Shown here piece after piece: positions 1-10,118 of a stretch of DNA of 64,000 nt. Made by a program: the position numbers and the translations under genes. The DNA is from an uncultured Eggerthellaceae bacterium. GTDB lineage: Bacteria; Actinomycetota; Coriobacteriia; Coriobacteriales; Eggerthellaceae. The stretch covers positions 1-64,000 of the forward strand of contig CANSWY010000003.1 of assembly GCA_947650915.1 (NCBI GenBank), written 5' to 3'. The stretch's first letter is position 1; every line of letters starts with the position of its first letter. Below the pieces are notes generated by a model that was given only the letters and a program-made list of their open reading frames with translations, was not told where the DNA came from and ran no database searches.

Positions 1-593
1 ACTTCGGTGCCTTCGTGGACCTGGGCGGCATCGACGGCCTGGTGCACATCTCCGAACTGTCCTGGAACCACGTGAACCACCCCTCCGAGGTGGTCAAGGT
101 GGGCGACGAGGTGGAAGTGGAAGTGCTGGATGTGGATCTGCAGCGTGAACGCATCTCCCTCGGCCTCAAGCAGACCACTGAAGACCCGTGGATCAAGCTG
201 GTGCAGAACTACCCGGTGGGCACCATCGTGGACGGTCATGTCACCAAGATCGTGCCGTTCGGCGCCTTCGTGGAACTGGGAGAAGCCGTGGAAGGCCTCG
301 TGCACATCTCCGAAATGTCCCCGAAGCACATTGACACGCCGGCTCAGGTGGTCAAGCAGGGCGAGGACGTCAAGGTCAAGGTCATGGAGATCAACCCGGA
401 TCGCCGGCGCATCAGCTTGTCCATGAAGGCTGCCGCTGAGGAACTGGGCTTTGAGATCGAAGTGGATGAGTCCATCCAAGCACCTGAGCCGAAGCCGCGC
501 AAGAAGGATGAAGCTGAGGTTGCGGAAACCGCTTCCGATGACGCAGCGGAAGTGGAAGAGGCCATCATCGAGGACACCAGCGCCACCGAATAG
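1..593 (+). CDS. rpsA: 30S ribosomal protein S1, C-terminal part (5' truncated by the window edge)
   Basis: The reading frame is open from base 3, so the gene starts upstream of the window. About 196 residues remain. They hold the end of one S1 RNA-binding domain (GAFVDL then GLVHISELSW) and one complete S1 domain (VPFGAFVELG, then EGLVHISEM and RRRISLSMK), followed by an acidic Glu/Asp/Ala-rich tail of about 50 residues. S1 binds mRNA on the small ribosomal subunit and assists initiation. The neighbouring coaE starts 23 bases after the stop, which suggests co-transcription. Identity as RpsA rather than another multi-S1 protein rests on the repeated domains and the rpsA-coaE order typical of Actinomycetota. 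Confidence 0.9.
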   Translation, partial: FGAFVDLGGIDGLVHISELSWNHVNHPSEVVKVGDEVEVEVLDVDLQRERISLGLKQTTEDPWIKLVQNYPVGTIVDGHVTKIVPFGAFVELGEAVEGLVHISEMSPKHIDTPAQVVKQGEDVKVKVMEINPDRRRISLSMKAAAEELGFEIEVDESIQAPEPKPRKKDEAEVAETASDDAAEVEEAIIEDTSATE

Positions 594-616
594 GCGCAAG
601 AACCAGGGGGACGGCC

Positions 617-1210
617 TTGAAGAAGCTATTCATCATCGGAGGCATGGGGGCAGGGAAGTCAACGGCAAGCCGCGCGTTGACCGACCAAGGGCTTCCGCTG
701 ATCGACTTGGACAAGGTCGGTCACGACATCCTCATGTGGGAGGTCGTGAAGGAGGAGCTGGGCGAAGCGTTCGGGGATGACATCTTCGGGAATGATGGAG
801 AGGTCATCCGTCCGGCGCTCGCCGCCAAAGCGTTCCGGACTCCGGCTGACACGCGCAAGCTCAACCGCATCACCATGCCGCGCATCGAAGAGGCCTACAC
901 TGACCGCATGCGCGAACTGGAGGCAGCGGGCACGGATGCCGTGGTCGTGGAGTATTCCGCATTCAAGAACCGCGAAACGTCCTTGGCCTATTCGGCGGAT
1001 GTGGTCATCGCGGTGTTGGCGCCCACGGATGTGCGCATCGAACGCGCCGTGGCTTCCGGGTTCGAAGAAGATGACGTGCGCCGCCGCATCGCCCGCCAGA
1101 TCACGGACGCCGATCGCGTGGAAGCTGCCGATGTGGTGTTCAACAACAATTCCTCCAAGGACGAGCTTTACAACAAAGTGTTGGCTTGGTGGGAATCCTA
1201 CGCTGAGTAG
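617..1210 (+). CDS. coaE: Dephospho-CoA kinase
   Basis: A 197-residue P-loop kinase that phosphorylates the 3'-hydroxyl of dephospho-CoA in the last step of coenzyme A synthesis. The Walker A loop GGMGAGKST is at residues 8-16, followed by the LIDLDKVGHDIL segment characteristic of CoaE, and the RIARQITDADRVEAADVVFNN region near the end matches the family C-terminus. The start is TTG at 617, preceded by a purine-rich AGGGGGA ribosome-binding site; no better ATG exists nearby. Length is normal for the family. It lies directly after rpsA and before a strong intrinsic terminator that separates it from uvrB. Confidence 0.92.
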   Translation: MKKLFIIGGMGAGKSTASRALTDQGLPLIDLDKVGHDILMWEVVKEELGEAFGDDIFGNDGEVIRPALAAKAFRTPADTRKLNRITMPRIEEAYTDRMRELEAAGTDAVVVEYSAFKNRETSLAYSADVVIAVLAPTDVRIERAVASGFEEDDVRRRIARQITDADRVEAADVVFNNNSSKDELYNKVLAWWESYAE

Positions 1211-1230
1211 CGGAAAGACGTATAGTCTGA

Positions 1231-1266
1231 AGCCCGATGCGGAAACGCTTTCCGCATCGGGCTTTT
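1231..1266 (+). terminator. Intrinsic terminator after coaE
   Basis: A perfect 15-bp stem (left arm 1231-1245, right arm 1249-1263) closes a 3-base loop and runs into TTTT. It begins 20 bases after the coaE stop and ends the rpsA-coaE transcript. Confidence 0.9.
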
Positions 1267-1307
1267 TCAATTGACGGCGCGGAGGCGCAGGAGAGGGGAG
1301 GGCTGGC

Positions 1308-3437
1308 ATGTCCACGCACTTGCAGAACATCGAAGGCGTTCCCATGGCGGGCAAGCTCCCAGAGGTGCGTCTGTCGGACACGCCCCTTGAGGTCGTCTCT
1401 CCCTATCAGCCCTCAGGCGACCAGCCCGAAGCCATCGCTGCGCTGGCCAAGGGCGTGGAAGAGGGGCTGCGCTACCAGACGCTTCTGGGCGTGACGGGTT
1501 CGGGCAAGACGTTCACCATGGCGAAGACGATAGAGGCGGTGCAGAAGCCCACGTTGGTCATGGCGCCGAACAAGACGCTGGCCGCGCAACTGGCCTCAGA
1601 GCTGAAGGAGCTCTTTCCGAACAACGCCGTGGTGTATTTCGTCAGCTACTATGATTACTATCAGCCGGAGGCCTACGTTCCCTCCTCTGATACGTTCATT
1701 GAAAAGGACGCTTCCATCAATGAAGAGGTGGAGAAGCTGCGCCATGCGGCCACCAGCGCGCTCTTGTCCCGGCGCGACGTCATCGTGGTGGCATCCGTCA
1801 GCTGCATCTACGGCATCGGGTCCCCCCAGGATTACGCGGGCATGGCCGTGTTCGTGGACAAGCAGGTGCCGCAGGACCGTGATGACGTCATCTACGGCCT
1901 GATAGACATCCAATACGACCGCAATGACTATGAGCTCTCGCGCGGCACGTTCCGCGTGCGCGGGGATTCGCTGGACGTCTTCCCGCCTTATGCTGACAAT
2001 CCCATCCGGATAGATTTCTGGGGGGATGAGATCGAAGAGATCGCAGAGGTGAGCAACGTCACGGGCGAGGTGCTCAACACCTACCAGGCGCTCCCCATCT
2101 GGCCGGCATCGCACTATGTCACCGCGCGTCCGAAGATGGACCGCGCTCTCACCACCATCCGGGATGAGCTGCGCGGCCGTCTGCAGGAGTTCAACGAAGA
2201 GGGCAAGCTTCTGGAGGCGCAGCGGCTGGAGATGCGCACGAATTATGACCTGGAGATGCTGGAGACCATGGGCTTCTGTTCCGGCATCGAGAACTATTCC
2301 CGGCATCTGGACGGCCGCGCGCCGGGCGAGCCTCCCTACACTCTCATAGATTATTTCCCGAAGGATTTCCTCTGCATCATAGATGAGTCCCACGTCACGG
2401 TGCCGCAGATCCGCGGCATGCACGAGGGAGACCGCTCCCGCAAGGTGACGCTGGCAGAGCATGGGTTCCGTTTGCCGTCGGCGCTGGACAACCGCCCTCT
2501 TCGGTTCAATGAGTTCGAAGACCGCGTGCCGCAGTTCATCTACGTGAGCGCTACGCCGGGGGATTACGAAGAGAAGGTCAGCCAGGCGAAGGTGGACCAG
2601 ATCATTCGCCCCACCGGCCTTCTGGACCCTGAGATCATCGTGCGCACCTCCAAGAGCCAGATCGACGACATCATCGATGAAGCGAAGGAGCGCGCCGCCA
2701 GAAACGAACGCGTGCTCATCACCACGCTCACGAAGAAGATGGCCGAAGACCTGACGGACCATCTGCTGGACCAGGGCGTGAAGGCGCGCTACATGCATTC
2801 GGACATCGCCACGCTGGACCGCGTTGAGATCCTGCGCGATCTGCGCTTGGGCGAATTCGATGTGCTCGTCGGCATCAACCTTCTGCGCGAGGGGCTTGAC
2901 CTTCCGGAAGTCAGTTTGGTGGCCATCCTGGATGCGGACAAGGAGGGCTTCTTGCGCAATCACCGCTCGCTCATCCAGACCATCGGGCGAGCGGCCCGCA
3001 ACGTGTCCGGCCAGGTGATCATGTACGCCGACCGCGAAACGGATTCCATGAAGCGCGCCATCACGGAAACGCGCCGCCGCCGCGCCATCCAGATGGCCTA
3101 CAACGAAGAGCACGGCATCCAGCCGGAGACCATCCGCAAGGCCATCAACGACATCATGGGCGCCATCACCGAAGACTCCAAAGGCGTGGACGCCGTGGAT
3201 ATCAACAAGGAACTGGCAGAGCTTTCGCGCGAAGAGGTCATGCGCATGATCATGTCCATGGAAGAAGAGATGCAGGCCGCCTCTGCCGGCATGGATTTCG
3301 AAGAGGCGGCGCGCTTGCGCGACCAGGTGGTCTCTCTCCGCTCGGCCTTCGAGGGCACCACCGAAGAGGACGCGCTCAAGAACCTGAAGAAGAATGCCCG
3401 CAAGGGTTCCAAGTATGGAAGGCGGAAGCACGGTTGA
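1308..3437 (+). CDS. uvrB: UvrABC excinuclease subunit B
   Basis: A 709-residue damage-verifying helicase-like subunit of nucleotide excision repair; it is loaded by UvrA and recruits UvrC. Visible motifs are Walker A ([12 protein letters not shown], about residue 60), the UvrB beta-hairpin region [12 protein letters not shown], the DESHV Walker B box, and the helicase motif region QTIGRAARN. The C-terminal UVR motif ([15 protein letters not shown]) that contacts UvrC is present. ATG 1308 has a GAGGGGAGGG Shine-Dalgarno; ATG 1344 is an alternative that would drop 12 residues. The stop overlaps the recN start by 4 bases, so the two repair genes are translationally coupled. Confidence 0.97.
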   Translation: MSTHLQNIEGVPMAGKLPEVRLSDTPLEVVSPYQPSGDQPEAIAALAKGVEEGLRYQTLLGVTGSGKTFTMAKTIEAVQKPTLVMAPNKTLAAQLASELKELFPNNAVVYFVSYYDYYQPEAYVPSSDTFIEKDASINEEVEKLRHAATSALLSRRDVIVVASVSCIYGIGSPQDYAGMAVFVDKQVPQDRDDVIYGLIDIQYDRNDYELSRGTFRVRGDSLDVFPPYADNPIRIDFWGDEIEEIAEVSNVTGEVLNTYQALPIWPASHYVTARPKMDRALTTIRDELRGRLQEFNEEGKLLEAQRLEMRTNYDLEMLETMGFCSGIENYSRHLDGRAPGEPPYTLIDYFPKDFLCIIDESHVTVPQIRGMHEGDRSRKVTLAEHGFRLPSALDNRPLRFNEFEDRVPQFIYVSATPGDYEEKVSQAKVDQIIRPTGLLDPEIIVRTSKSQIDDIIDEAKERAARNERVLITTLTKKMAEDLTDHLLDQGVKARYMHSDIATLDRVEILRDLRLGEFDVLVGINLLREGLDLPEVSLVAILDADKEGFLRNHRSLIQTIGRAARNVSGQVIMYADRETDSMKRAITETRRRRAIQMAYNEEHGIQPETIRKAINDIMGAITEDSKGVDAVDINKELAELSREEVMRMIMSMEEEMQAASAGMDFEEAARLRDQVVSLRSAFEGTTEEDALKNLKKNARKGSKYGRRKHG

Positions 3438-5089
3438 TCGACGAGATCTGCGTACATGACATCGCGCTCATCGAAGAGGCGTCCATCGAACCGGCGCCGG
3501 GTCTCACGGCCATCACCGGAGAGACGGGCGCGGGCAAAACGGCGCTCTTGAATGCCTGCCGGCTCTTGTCCGGCCAGCGCGGAGACAAGACCATGGTCCG
3601 CGAAGGGCAGCCAGAAGCGGTGGTGTCCGGGCGCTTCTTCGTGCCGCGGGACGTCGGCGAAGGCGTGGAGGGAGCGGCCGACGGCGCGCCTGAACAGGAG
3701 CTGGCCGTGGTGCGCCGCATGAGCGCGGATGGGCGCACGCGCGTCAAGCTGGACGGGCAGGTGGCCACCGTGGCGGAACTGGCGGATCTGGTGGCACCGC
3801 TGATAGACCTTTGCAGCCAGCATGACCAACAGGCGCTCTTGCATCGGGGTGCCCACCGTCGCGTGCTGGACCTGTTCGCGGGCGAAGCTGCGACTGCGGC
3901 GCTGGCTGACTTCTCCCAAGCGTTCGCGCGGGCCCGACGGGCGCAGGCTCAGCTGGATGAGATCCTTGAGGCCAAGCGCACCTCGGACGCGCGTTTGGAA
4001 GAGGCGCGCTTCACGCTGTCTCAGATAGAACCGGTGAGTCCCAGCCTTGCTGATTACGAAGAGCTCACCGCATTCGTGCGCAAGTCGGAGCACGCGGAGG
4101 CTCTGGCGCGCGCGTCCAATGACGCCTACGATGCGCTCTGTTCGGATGAGGGCGCGCTGGATGGGCTGAACGCGGCGGTGGCGCTGGTGGAAGAGGGTGC
4201 CCGCTATGACGAAGGGCTGAAGGAGCACGCGGAATCCCTGCGGGAGGCCACGTATCTGGCAGAGGACGTTTCACGTGAACTGCTTCGGTACCGGGACGCC
4301 ATAGACCTGGACATGTCCACGCTGGATCAATGCCAGGCGCGCGTGGCGGAATATCAGAACCTCATCCGCAAGTACGGTCCTGCCTTGGAGGACGTCATCG
4401 CGCGGGCGGACGAGGCCCGGCGCGTGGTGGCCATGATGGAGGACACCGAAGGCGCGGAGGCGGCAGCGCGCGCGGTCCTCGCCGAAGCAGAAGAGGCGCT
4501 GGCAGAGGCGGCGGCCACGTTGCATGATGTGCGGGCAGAGGCGGCCCCTGATCTAGCGGCGCAGGCCACGAAGGTGATGGAAGGCCTCCAGATGGGAAGC
4601 GCTTCAGTGGAATGCGAAGTGCGCCTGCTTTCGCGGGAAGCCTGGACGGAATCAGGCGCGGATGAGGTGGAGCTCCTCTTCAAGCCGTCTGCCGGCATGG
4701 GCGCGCGCCCGCTGGCGAAGGTGGCTTCTGGAGGCGAGCTTTCGCGCATCATGCTGGCGCTGCACGTGGTCATGGGGGAGGCCGGCGGCACCTCCACGCT
4801 GGTGTTCGATGAGATAGATGCCGGCGTGGGCGGCGCGGTGGCGAACGCCTTGGCGGACGTGCTCGGGCGCTTGGCGGCAACGCATCAGGTGATCGTGGTG
4901 ACCCACCTGGCGCAGGTGGCATCCCGCGCCCAGAAGCACTACGTGGTCTCCAAGCAGGAAACGGACGGTGTGGCGGCCACCACCATCACTCAGGTGACCG
5001 GGGATGCTCGCGTGGCGGAGGTGGCGCGCATGCTCTCCGGCACGGAAAGCGCGGCATCCCTGGCCCATGCTGAAGAGCTCCTTGCGTGA
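3434..5089 (+). CDS. recN: DNA repair protein RecN
   Basis: A 551-residue SMC-like ATPase involved in double-strand break repair. The N-terminal half of the ATP site is [19 protein letters not shown]; long coiled-coil arms rich in Ala, Glu and Arg fill the middle; the C-terminal half has the ABC signature [13 protein letters not shown] and Walker [14 protein letters not shown], followed by [11 protein letters not shown]. Translation starts at TTG 3434 inside the uvrB stop (TTGA overlap). In many Actinomycetota recN follows nadK; here nadK lies about 58 kb away and uvrB takes that place. Confidence 0.95.
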   Translation: MIDEICVHDIALIEEASIEPAPGLTAITGETGAGKTALLNACRLLSGQRGDKTMVREGQPEAVVSGRFFVPRDVGEGVEGAADGAPEQELAVVRRMSADGRTRVKLDGQVATVAELADLVAPLIDLCSQHDQQALLHRGAHRRVLDLFAGEAATAALADFSQAFARARRAQAQLDEILEAKRTSDARLEEARFTLSQIEPVSPSLADYEELTAFVRKSEHAEALARASNDAYDALCSDEGALDGLNAAVALVEEGARYDEGLKEHAESLREATYLAEDVSRELLRYRDAIDLDMSTLDQCQARVAEYQNLIRKYGPALEDVIARADEARRVVAMMEDTEGAEAAARAVLAEAEEALAEAAATLHDVRAEAAPDLAAQATKVMEGLQMGSASVECEVRLLSREAWTESGADEVELLFKPSAGMGARPLAKVASGGELSRIMLALHVVMGEAGGTSTLVFDEIDAGVGGAVANALADVLGRLAATHQVIVVTHLAQVASRAQKHYVVSKQETDGVAATTITQVTGDARVAEVARMLSGTESAASLAHAEELLA

Positions 5090-5153
5090 TGTCTCTGTGA
5101 ACTTCGCATCCCATCTTGCCAAACCGGTTGTTTTACGGGATGATTCAGAAGAT

Positions 5154-6248
5154 ATGGCAAAACGCAGCACATACTTGGAATGCCTGGCTCGCGCAGCGTT
5201 CGCTGTCGCGTGTTCCGCAGCGCTCGCGCTCACCGGTCCTTTGGAGGCGCTGGCCACCTCTTCAGAGGTGGATGCAGCTGAAGCCGCCTATGGCGGCGCA
5301 GAGGAGGCGCTGGATGCGGCGGAAGAGAAGCTGTCCGCCATTTCTGCCGAATACGAAGCGCTCTCCGCTGAAGTGGACGCCCTCCAGGTCAAGATAGATG
5401 AATTGGCAACGCAGGTGCTGGAGGCGCAGACTTCCATGCTGGAAGGCCGCAGCGCTCTGGCGAACGCGGCGGTCTACGAATACCGCTCTTCGTCCCTCTC
5501 CACGTTCTTGAGCTCCCTTCTGGGGGCCCGCAGCTGGAACGAGCTGTCGCGCAACGTGGACTACGTGGATAAGATCATGGACCAGCAGAGCGAAGAGATA
5601 GCCCAGCAGAAAGAACTGAAGGACCAGTTCACGAAGGCTTCTGACCAGCTCACAGCCCAGAAGAACCAGCAGGATGAGAAGCTTGAAGTGCTGAACGGCA
5701 AGCGCACTGAGGCGGCTGCTGTGGTAGAGGAGGCTGCGCGCTATGCTGACGAGAGCTCTGAGAAACTGGCGGATCTGAAGCAGCAGGCTGAGCAGTTCAT
5801 CTGGAAGTCAGAGGCTCCAGAGCCTGAGGTGGATCCGGATGCCACCACCACCGAACGGGATGATGCCGTCTCTCCCAGCACGCCGGTGATCCCCGACCCA
5901 GCTCCAGCTCCGGATGCGGGCGAATATCGCTCCGGCGTGGCGTCGGCCTATGGAGGATCATCCGATCCGTACACGGACAATCCCGGCACCACGGCCACGG
6001 GAGCCGTTTGCGATGACTATTCCATGGGCGTGGCCGTCCCCATGTCGATGCCGAATTTCCGCAGCTATTTCGGGCGCACGGTAGAGATCGTCTACAACGG
6101 CATGACGGTCTACGCCACGGTGAACGACTGCGGATCGATGGGCGGCGGTTCCCGTGCTCTGGACTTGCAGCCCGGCGTCTTCAAGGCGTTCGGCTACCCT
6201 GATTGCTACGCGTGGGGCCTGCGCACGGTCAAGTACCGCTTTCTGTAG
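5154..6248 (+). CDS. Secreted coiled-coil protein with C-terminal 3D/RlpA-like double-psi beta-barrel domain
   Basis: 364 residues from ATG 5154. The N-terminus is a Sec signal peptide (basic MAKR, hydrophobic core ending near ALATS, about residues 1-37). Residues about 40-225 form a Glu/Ala/Gln-rich coiled coil like that of PcsB/CwlO-type wall proteins. A Pro/Asp-rich linker leads to about 105 residues starting at GVASAYGG, with TATGAVCDD, VNDCGSMGGGSRALDL and FKAFGYPD, the conserved Asp-containing blocks of 3D (MltA/RlpA-like) domains that cleave or bind peptidoglycan. The same coiled-coil plan with a different catalytic end is seen in the three NlpC/P60 genes at 50.0-53.5 kb. An in-frame GTG/ATG further upstream would start inside recN and is unlikely. 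Confidence 0.8.
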   Translation: MAKRSTYLECLARAAFAVACSAALALTGPLEALATSSEVDAAEAAYGGAEEALDAAEEKLSAISAEYEALSAEVDALQVKIDELATQVLEAQTSMLEGRSALANAAVYEYRSSSLSTFLSSLLGARSWNELSRNVDYVDKIMDQQSEEIAQQKELKDQFTKASDQLTAQKNQQDEKLEVLNGKRTEAAAVVEEAARYADESSEKLADLKQQAEQFIWKSEAPEPEVDPDATTTERDDAVSPSTPVIPDPAPAPDAGEYRSGVASAYGGSSDPYTDNPGTTATGAVCDDYSMGVAVPMSMPNFRSYFGRTVEIVYNGMTVYATVNDCGSMGGGSRALDLQPGVFKAFGYPDCYAWGLRTVKYRFL

Positions 6249-6301
6249 CGCATCGTTCCTGAAACCGTCATCTCTCGCGTGCGGTCAGGCGCGCAGATGC
6301 T

Positions 6302-6307
6302 TATAAT
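6302..6307 (+). promoter_or_regulatory. Candidate -10 box for pheST
   Basis: A perfect TATAAT lies 37 bases before the pheS start. No good -35 box is visible at 16-18 bases, so this is a partial match only. Confidence 0.45.
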
Positions 6308-6343
6308 CGGATGCCATCCATGCTCCATCCATCCAAAGGGGAT

Positions 6344-7408
6344 ATGATGACCACCGCTGAAGAGCTCAGCTCTCTGAAGGAGAGCGTCCTGGCCCAGATC
6401 GCCAGCGCTGAAAACACCGCCCAGCTGGAAGCCATCCGCGTTGCCGTTCTGGGGAAATCCGGAACGCTCACGGCGCACCTGCGCAACATGGGTTCTGTGC
6501 CGAAGGAGCGGAAGGCGGAGATCGGTCGCGCGGTGAACCAGGTGAAAGCGGCCGTGGAGGAAGCGCTGGATGCGGCGAAGGCATCGCTTGCGGCCCAAGA
6601 GCTGGCTGCTTCCATCGCCTCTGATGCAGTGGACGTGACGCTGCCGGGCCGCGCGCAGCATATCGGAACGCGCCACCTCATCAACGCCATCACGGACGAG
6701 ATAGCAGACATCTTCCTGGGGCTGGGCTATTCGGTCATCGAAGGCCCGGAAGTGGAAACGGACTACTACAACTTCGAGGCGCTGAATGCGCCGGCAGACC
6801 ATCCTTCCCGCTCCATGCAGGACACGTTCTATGTGCGCGACATGACGGGACGCGAAGCCGCTGTCAAGGGCGAATCGGACATCCTTCTGCGCACGCAGAC
6901 CTCAGGCGTGCAGGTGCATGCCATGGAAGACGAAGAACTGCCCATCTACGTCATCGCGCCGGGCAAGGTGTACCGGCGTGATGTGGCGGACGCGTCACAT
7001 CTGCCCCAGTTCCACCAGATCGAAGGCTTGGTGGTGGACAAGGGCATCACCTTCGGAGACTTGAAGGGCACGTTGGATTTCCTCTGCAAGGAAGTCTTCG
7101 GGCCTGACCGCAAGACGCGCTTCCGCGCCCACTACTTCCCGTTCACGGAACCCTCCGCAGAGGTGGACGTGAGCTGCGGCATCTGCGGCGGCGAGGGCTG
7201 CCGGATGTGCAAGCACACCGGCTGGCTCGAGATCTTGGGCTGCGGCATGGTGGACCCCAACGTCTTGTCCATGAGCGGAATAGACCCGGAAGTCTACTCC
7301 GGCTTCGCGTTCGGCATGGGCGTGGAGCGCATCGCGTGCTTGAAGTACGACGTGCCCGATCTGCGCATGCTGCTGGACGGGGACATGCGCTTCCTCAGGC
7401 AATTCTGA
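6344..7408 (+). CDS. pheS: Phenylalanine--tRNA ligase alpha subunit
   Basis: 354 residues. PheS carries the catalytic core of the (alpha-beta)2 enzyme that charges tRNA-Phe. The N-terminal coiled coil (about residues 1-85) is followed by the class II core: HPSRSMQDTFYV, the motif 2 region FHQIEGLVVD, and motif 3 FGMGVERIACLKY near the C-terminus. A Cys cluster (CGICGGEGCRMC) sits between motifs 2 and 3. ATG 6344 follows AAAGGGG; an earlier in-frame ATG at 6311 lacks such a site. pheT begins 42 bases downstream, the standard operon. Confidence 0.96.
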   Translation: MMTTAEELSSLKESVLAQIASAENTAQLEAIRVAVLGKSGTLTAHLRNMGSVPKERKAEIGRAVNQVKAAVEEALDAAKASLAAQELAASIASDAVDVTLPGRAQHIGTRHLINAITDEIADIFLGLGYSVIEGPEVETDYYNFEALNAPADHPSRSMQDTFYVRDMTGREAAVKGESDILLRTQTSGVQVHAMEDEELPIYVIAPGKVYRRDVADASHLPQFHQIEGLVVDKGITFGDLKGTLDFLCKEVFGPDRKTRFRAHYFPFTEPSAEVDVSCGICGGEGCRMCKHTGWLEILGCGMVDPNVLSMSGIDPEVYSGFAFGMGVERIACLKYDVPDLRMLLDGDMRFLRQF

Positions 7409-7450
7409 AAAGGCTTCCACAAGTTTTACTGTTTGACAGAGGAGAGGGCA

Positions 7451-9925
7451 ATGAAGCTGTCGCTTGATTGGGTTCGCGAATACGTGAAGGTGCCGGATGA
7501 CCTCCAGGCGTTCTGCGACCGGCTGGATCTCACGGGCACGGGCGTGGAAGGCGCTGAGATCATCGGGGATGCCTTCGAGCACGTCTACACCGCGCGCATC
7601 CTCACGAAGGAGAAGCACCCGGACTCGGATCACATGTGGGTCTGCACCGTGGACGTGGGCGCGGCGAACCTGGATGACGACGGCAACCCCGCACCGCTGC
7701 AGATTGTCTGCGGCGCCCAGAACTTCGAAGCGGGAGACCATATCGTCACGGCGCTGCCGGGAGCGGTGCTTCCCGGGGATGTGAAGATCAAGAAGTCCAA
7801 GCTCCGCGGCGTGGTGAGCTGCGGCATGAACTGCTCTGAGCGGGAGCTGGGCCTGGGGAACGGCCATGACGGCATCATCATCCTGCCAAAGGACGCGCCG
7901 GTGGGCGTGCTCTATTCGGAGTACCTGGCGAACACGGACACCGTGCTGGACCTGGAGATCACGCCGAACCGCCCGGATTGCCTGTCCGTCACCGGCCTGG
8001 CGCGGGAGATCGGCGCCATGTATCAGGAGGACGTGGCCAATCCGCTGCCAGAGGCGGCCGCGCGGCTTGAGAGCCTCATCGAAGGGCGGCCGGTGTCTGA
8101 AGATGTCACCGTCACCATCGCCGACGAGGCGCGTTGCGCCCGTTACAACGCGCGCGTGGTGGAAGGCGTGAAGGTGGGTCCGTCACCGGATTGGCTGGCC
8201 CAGCGCGTGACCGCGGCCGGTGCGCGTTCCATCAACAACATCGTGGACGTGACGAACTACATCCTGTTCCTCTATGGCCAGCCCTTGCACGCCTTCGATT
8301 ACGATCGTTTGAAGGGGGAGGGCGGCACAGTGGACGTCATCGTGCGCCCGGCGGAAGAAGGGGAGGAGTTCACCACGCTGGACGGGCAGGACCGCGTGCT
8401 GAACCCGGACATGACCGTCATCGCCACGCCGGAGCGGGCGGTGGCGCTGGCCGGCGTCATGGGCGGCCTTGATTCGGAAGTGGAGGATGACACCACCTGC
8501 GTGCTATTGGAGACGGCGACGTTCTCCCGCGCCCACACCTCGCGCACTTCCCGCAGCTTGGGGTTGATCTCTGAGGCGTCTTTGCGCTACGAGCGCGGGG
8601 TGGATGCTGCCCCTATCGACGAGATATCGAAAGCGGCCGCCGCGCTCATGGCGGAAGTGTCCGGCGGCCATGCGCGTCCGGGGTGCGTGGATGAATACCT
8701 GGAGCGCCCCGAAGGCCATGACCTGCGGTTCCGCATGCAGCGCTTCAACGCCATGATGGGCGCGGACATCCCTGAGGATTTCGTGCGGGATTCCCTGACG
8801 CGGCTGGGCTGCACGGTGGAAACCACCGGGGATGCGGACGTGCTCCGCGTGCTCACGCCCACGTTCCGCCCTGATCTGGAGCGTGAAGTGGACCTCTATG
8901 AAGAGGCGCTGCGCCTGTGGGGCATGGACCGCATCCCGCCCACGCTGCCGGCATCCCCTGAACGCGTGGGGCGCCGCACCCGGGCGGAGGGCATCCGCCG
9001 TACGGTGGATGCCACGCTGCGCGCCTGCGGGCTTTCGGAGACCATGACCTATTCCTTCGCAGATGCGCTGGATCTGGAGCGGCTGCGCATGGACGGCGTG
9101 GCAGCGGGGCAGGCGGTGGAGCTGCTGAACCCCATGAATGCCGACCACGCCATCATGCGCCGCTCCATCTTCCCGGGCCTTCTGCGTTCGGTGGCGCACA
9201 ACCAGGCGCACGGCGTGGCGGACGTGCAGCTCTATGAGATCGGCACCGTTTTTTCCACCACTGAAGGGCGCCAGAAGCCGAAGGAGTCCACGAAGGTGGC
9301 GGCTGTGCTGGTGGGCGCCATGGAACCGGGCGGCTGGAACGCTGCGCGCGTCCCGTTCGATTTCTTCGACGCGAAGGGCATCTGTGAAGCGCTCTTGCAC
9401 GAACTGGCCTGCGCGAAGGTGCGCTTCAAGCCGCTCTCGGAAGAAGAAGCGCCGTACCTGCAGCCGGGTCGCGCCGCAGTCATCATGGCGAACGGGGCGG
9501 AGCTGGGCTGGGTGGGAGAGCTGCACCCGCTTGCCGTGGCCGCCTTCGACGTCACGGGGCCGGTGGCCGCGTTCGAGCTGGACTTGGCGGCGCTCACGAA
9601 GGCCGCGCGTCCGGCACGTGATTACGTGGACGTGCCCACGCACCCGGCCGTTGAGGTGGATCAGGCGTTCGTGGTGGCGGAGGGCGTCACCCACGAGAAG
9701 ATGCAGCAGGTCATGGCCTCTGCGGGCGGCAAGCTTCTGGAGAGCGTGGCGCTCTTCGATGTGTACCGGGATGAGGAACGCGTGGGCGCTGGCAAGAAAT
9801 CCCTGGCGTATCGCCTGACCTACCGTGCGGACGGCCGCACGCTCACCGCTGACGAGGTGGACAAGGCTCACGCCAAGCTGGTGCAGAAAGTCCAGTCCGC
9901 CACCGGAGCCGAAGTCCGCGCCTGA
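7451..9925 (+). CDS. pheT: Phenylalanine--tRNA ligase beta subunit
   Basis: 824 residues, normal length. It starts with MKLSLDWVREYVK, then an EMAP/OB-type tRNA-binding domain (about 40-155, with ILTKEKHPDSDHM and VCGAQNF), the B3/B4 editing region, B5 region, and the C-terminal FDX-ACB anticodon-binding domain (from about DYVDVPTHPAVEVDQAFVV). ATG 7451 has AGGAGAG upstream; a TTG 18 bases earlier is possible but lies on the ribosome-binding site. It forms a heterotetramer with PheS. Confidence 0.96.
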   Translation: MKLSLDWVREYVKVPDDLQAFCDRLDLTGTGVEGAEIIGDAFEHVYTARILTKEKHPDSDHMWVCTVDVGAANLDDDGNPAPLQIVCGAQNFEAGDHIVTALPGAVLPGDVKIKKSKLRGVVSCGMNCSERELGLGNGHDGIIILPKDAPVGVLYSEYLANTDTVLDLEITPNRPDCLSVTGLAREIGAMYQEDVANPLPEAAARLESLIEGRPVSEDVTVTIADEARCARYNARVVEGVKVGPSPDWLAQRVTAAGARSINNIVDVTNYILFLYGQPLHAFDYDRLKGEGGTVDVIVRPAEEGEEFTTLDGQDRVLNPDMTVIATPERAVALAGVMGGLDSEVEDDTTCVLLETATFSRAHTSRTSRSLGLISEASLRYERGVDAAPIDEISKAAAALMAEVSGGHARPGCVDEYLERPEGHDLRFRMQRFNAMMGADIPEDFVRDSLTRLGCTVETTGDADVLRVLTPTFRPDLEREVDLYEEALRLWGMDRIPPTLPASPERVGRRTRAEGIRRTVDATLRACGLSETMTYSFADALDLERLRMDGVAAGQAVELLNPMNADHAIMRRSIFPGLLRSVAHNQAHGVADVQLYEIGTVFSTTEGRQKPKESTKVAAVLVGAMEPGGWNAARVPFDFFDAKGICEALLHELACAKVRFKPLSEEEAPYLQPGRAAVIMANGAELGWVGELHPLAVAAFDVTGPVAAFELDLAALTKAARPARDYVDVPTHPAVEVDQAFVVAEGVTHEKMQQVMASAGGKLLESVALFDVYRDEERVGAGKKSLAYRLTYRADGRTLTADEVDKAHAKLVQKVQSATGAEVRA

Positions 9926-9944
9926 CCCTGCGTCATCGTCCCGT

Positions 9945-9970
9945 GGGTGCGCAAACTGGTTTGCGCACCC
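9945..9970. repeat. 26-bp palindrome A after pheT (operator or hairpin)
   Basis: Arms GGGTGCGCAAAC and GTTTGCGCACCC pair perfectly around a two-base centre. It starts 19 bases after the pheT stop. No T-run follows, so it is a poor intrinsic terminator. It shares its inner arms with palindrome B, 38 bp away centre to centre. Confidence 0.75.
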
Positions 9971-10000
9971 TTGACTCGGCCAAGATGCGCAAACTAGTTT
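9971..10000 (+). promoter_or_regulatory. Possible promoter between the twin palindromes
   Basis: TTGACT at 9971-9976 and TAGTTT at 9995-10000 are 18 bases apart. The -35 box abuts palindrome A and the -10 box lies inside palindrome B, as expected for a repressed promoter. The -10 match is weak, so this is a hypothesis. Confidence 0.3.
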
Positions 10001-10008
10001 GCGCATCT
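9983..10008. repeat. 26-bp perfect palindrome B (operator candidate)
   Basis: The 20-bp core TGCGCAAACTAGTTTGCGCA is fully self-complementary and the symmetry extends 3 bp further on each side. It repeats the inner arms of palindrome A. Both lie in the 383-base gap 9926-10308, which otherwise holds one REP-like element and no gene. Confidence 0.75.
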
Positions 10009-10118
10009 ACGAAGGACATATGACCGGTTGACCATAGGGGAGGACCGGCTTGGCGAAGACCGCAACAGGTGGGCACGGCGGCTGACGCCAAGCGCCGCAC
10101 CTCCCATACCTGCACCCG

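Noticed and set aside
1596-3431. Long minus-strand frame opposite uvrB (and similar ones opposite pheT, pyk and tuf)
   Set aside because: These are GC-driven antisense shadows of strongly conserved genes.
9945-9970. Palindrome A as the pheT terminator
   Set aside because: No T-run follows and it has a near-copy 38 bp on, so an operator is more likely, although a hairpin role is not excluded.
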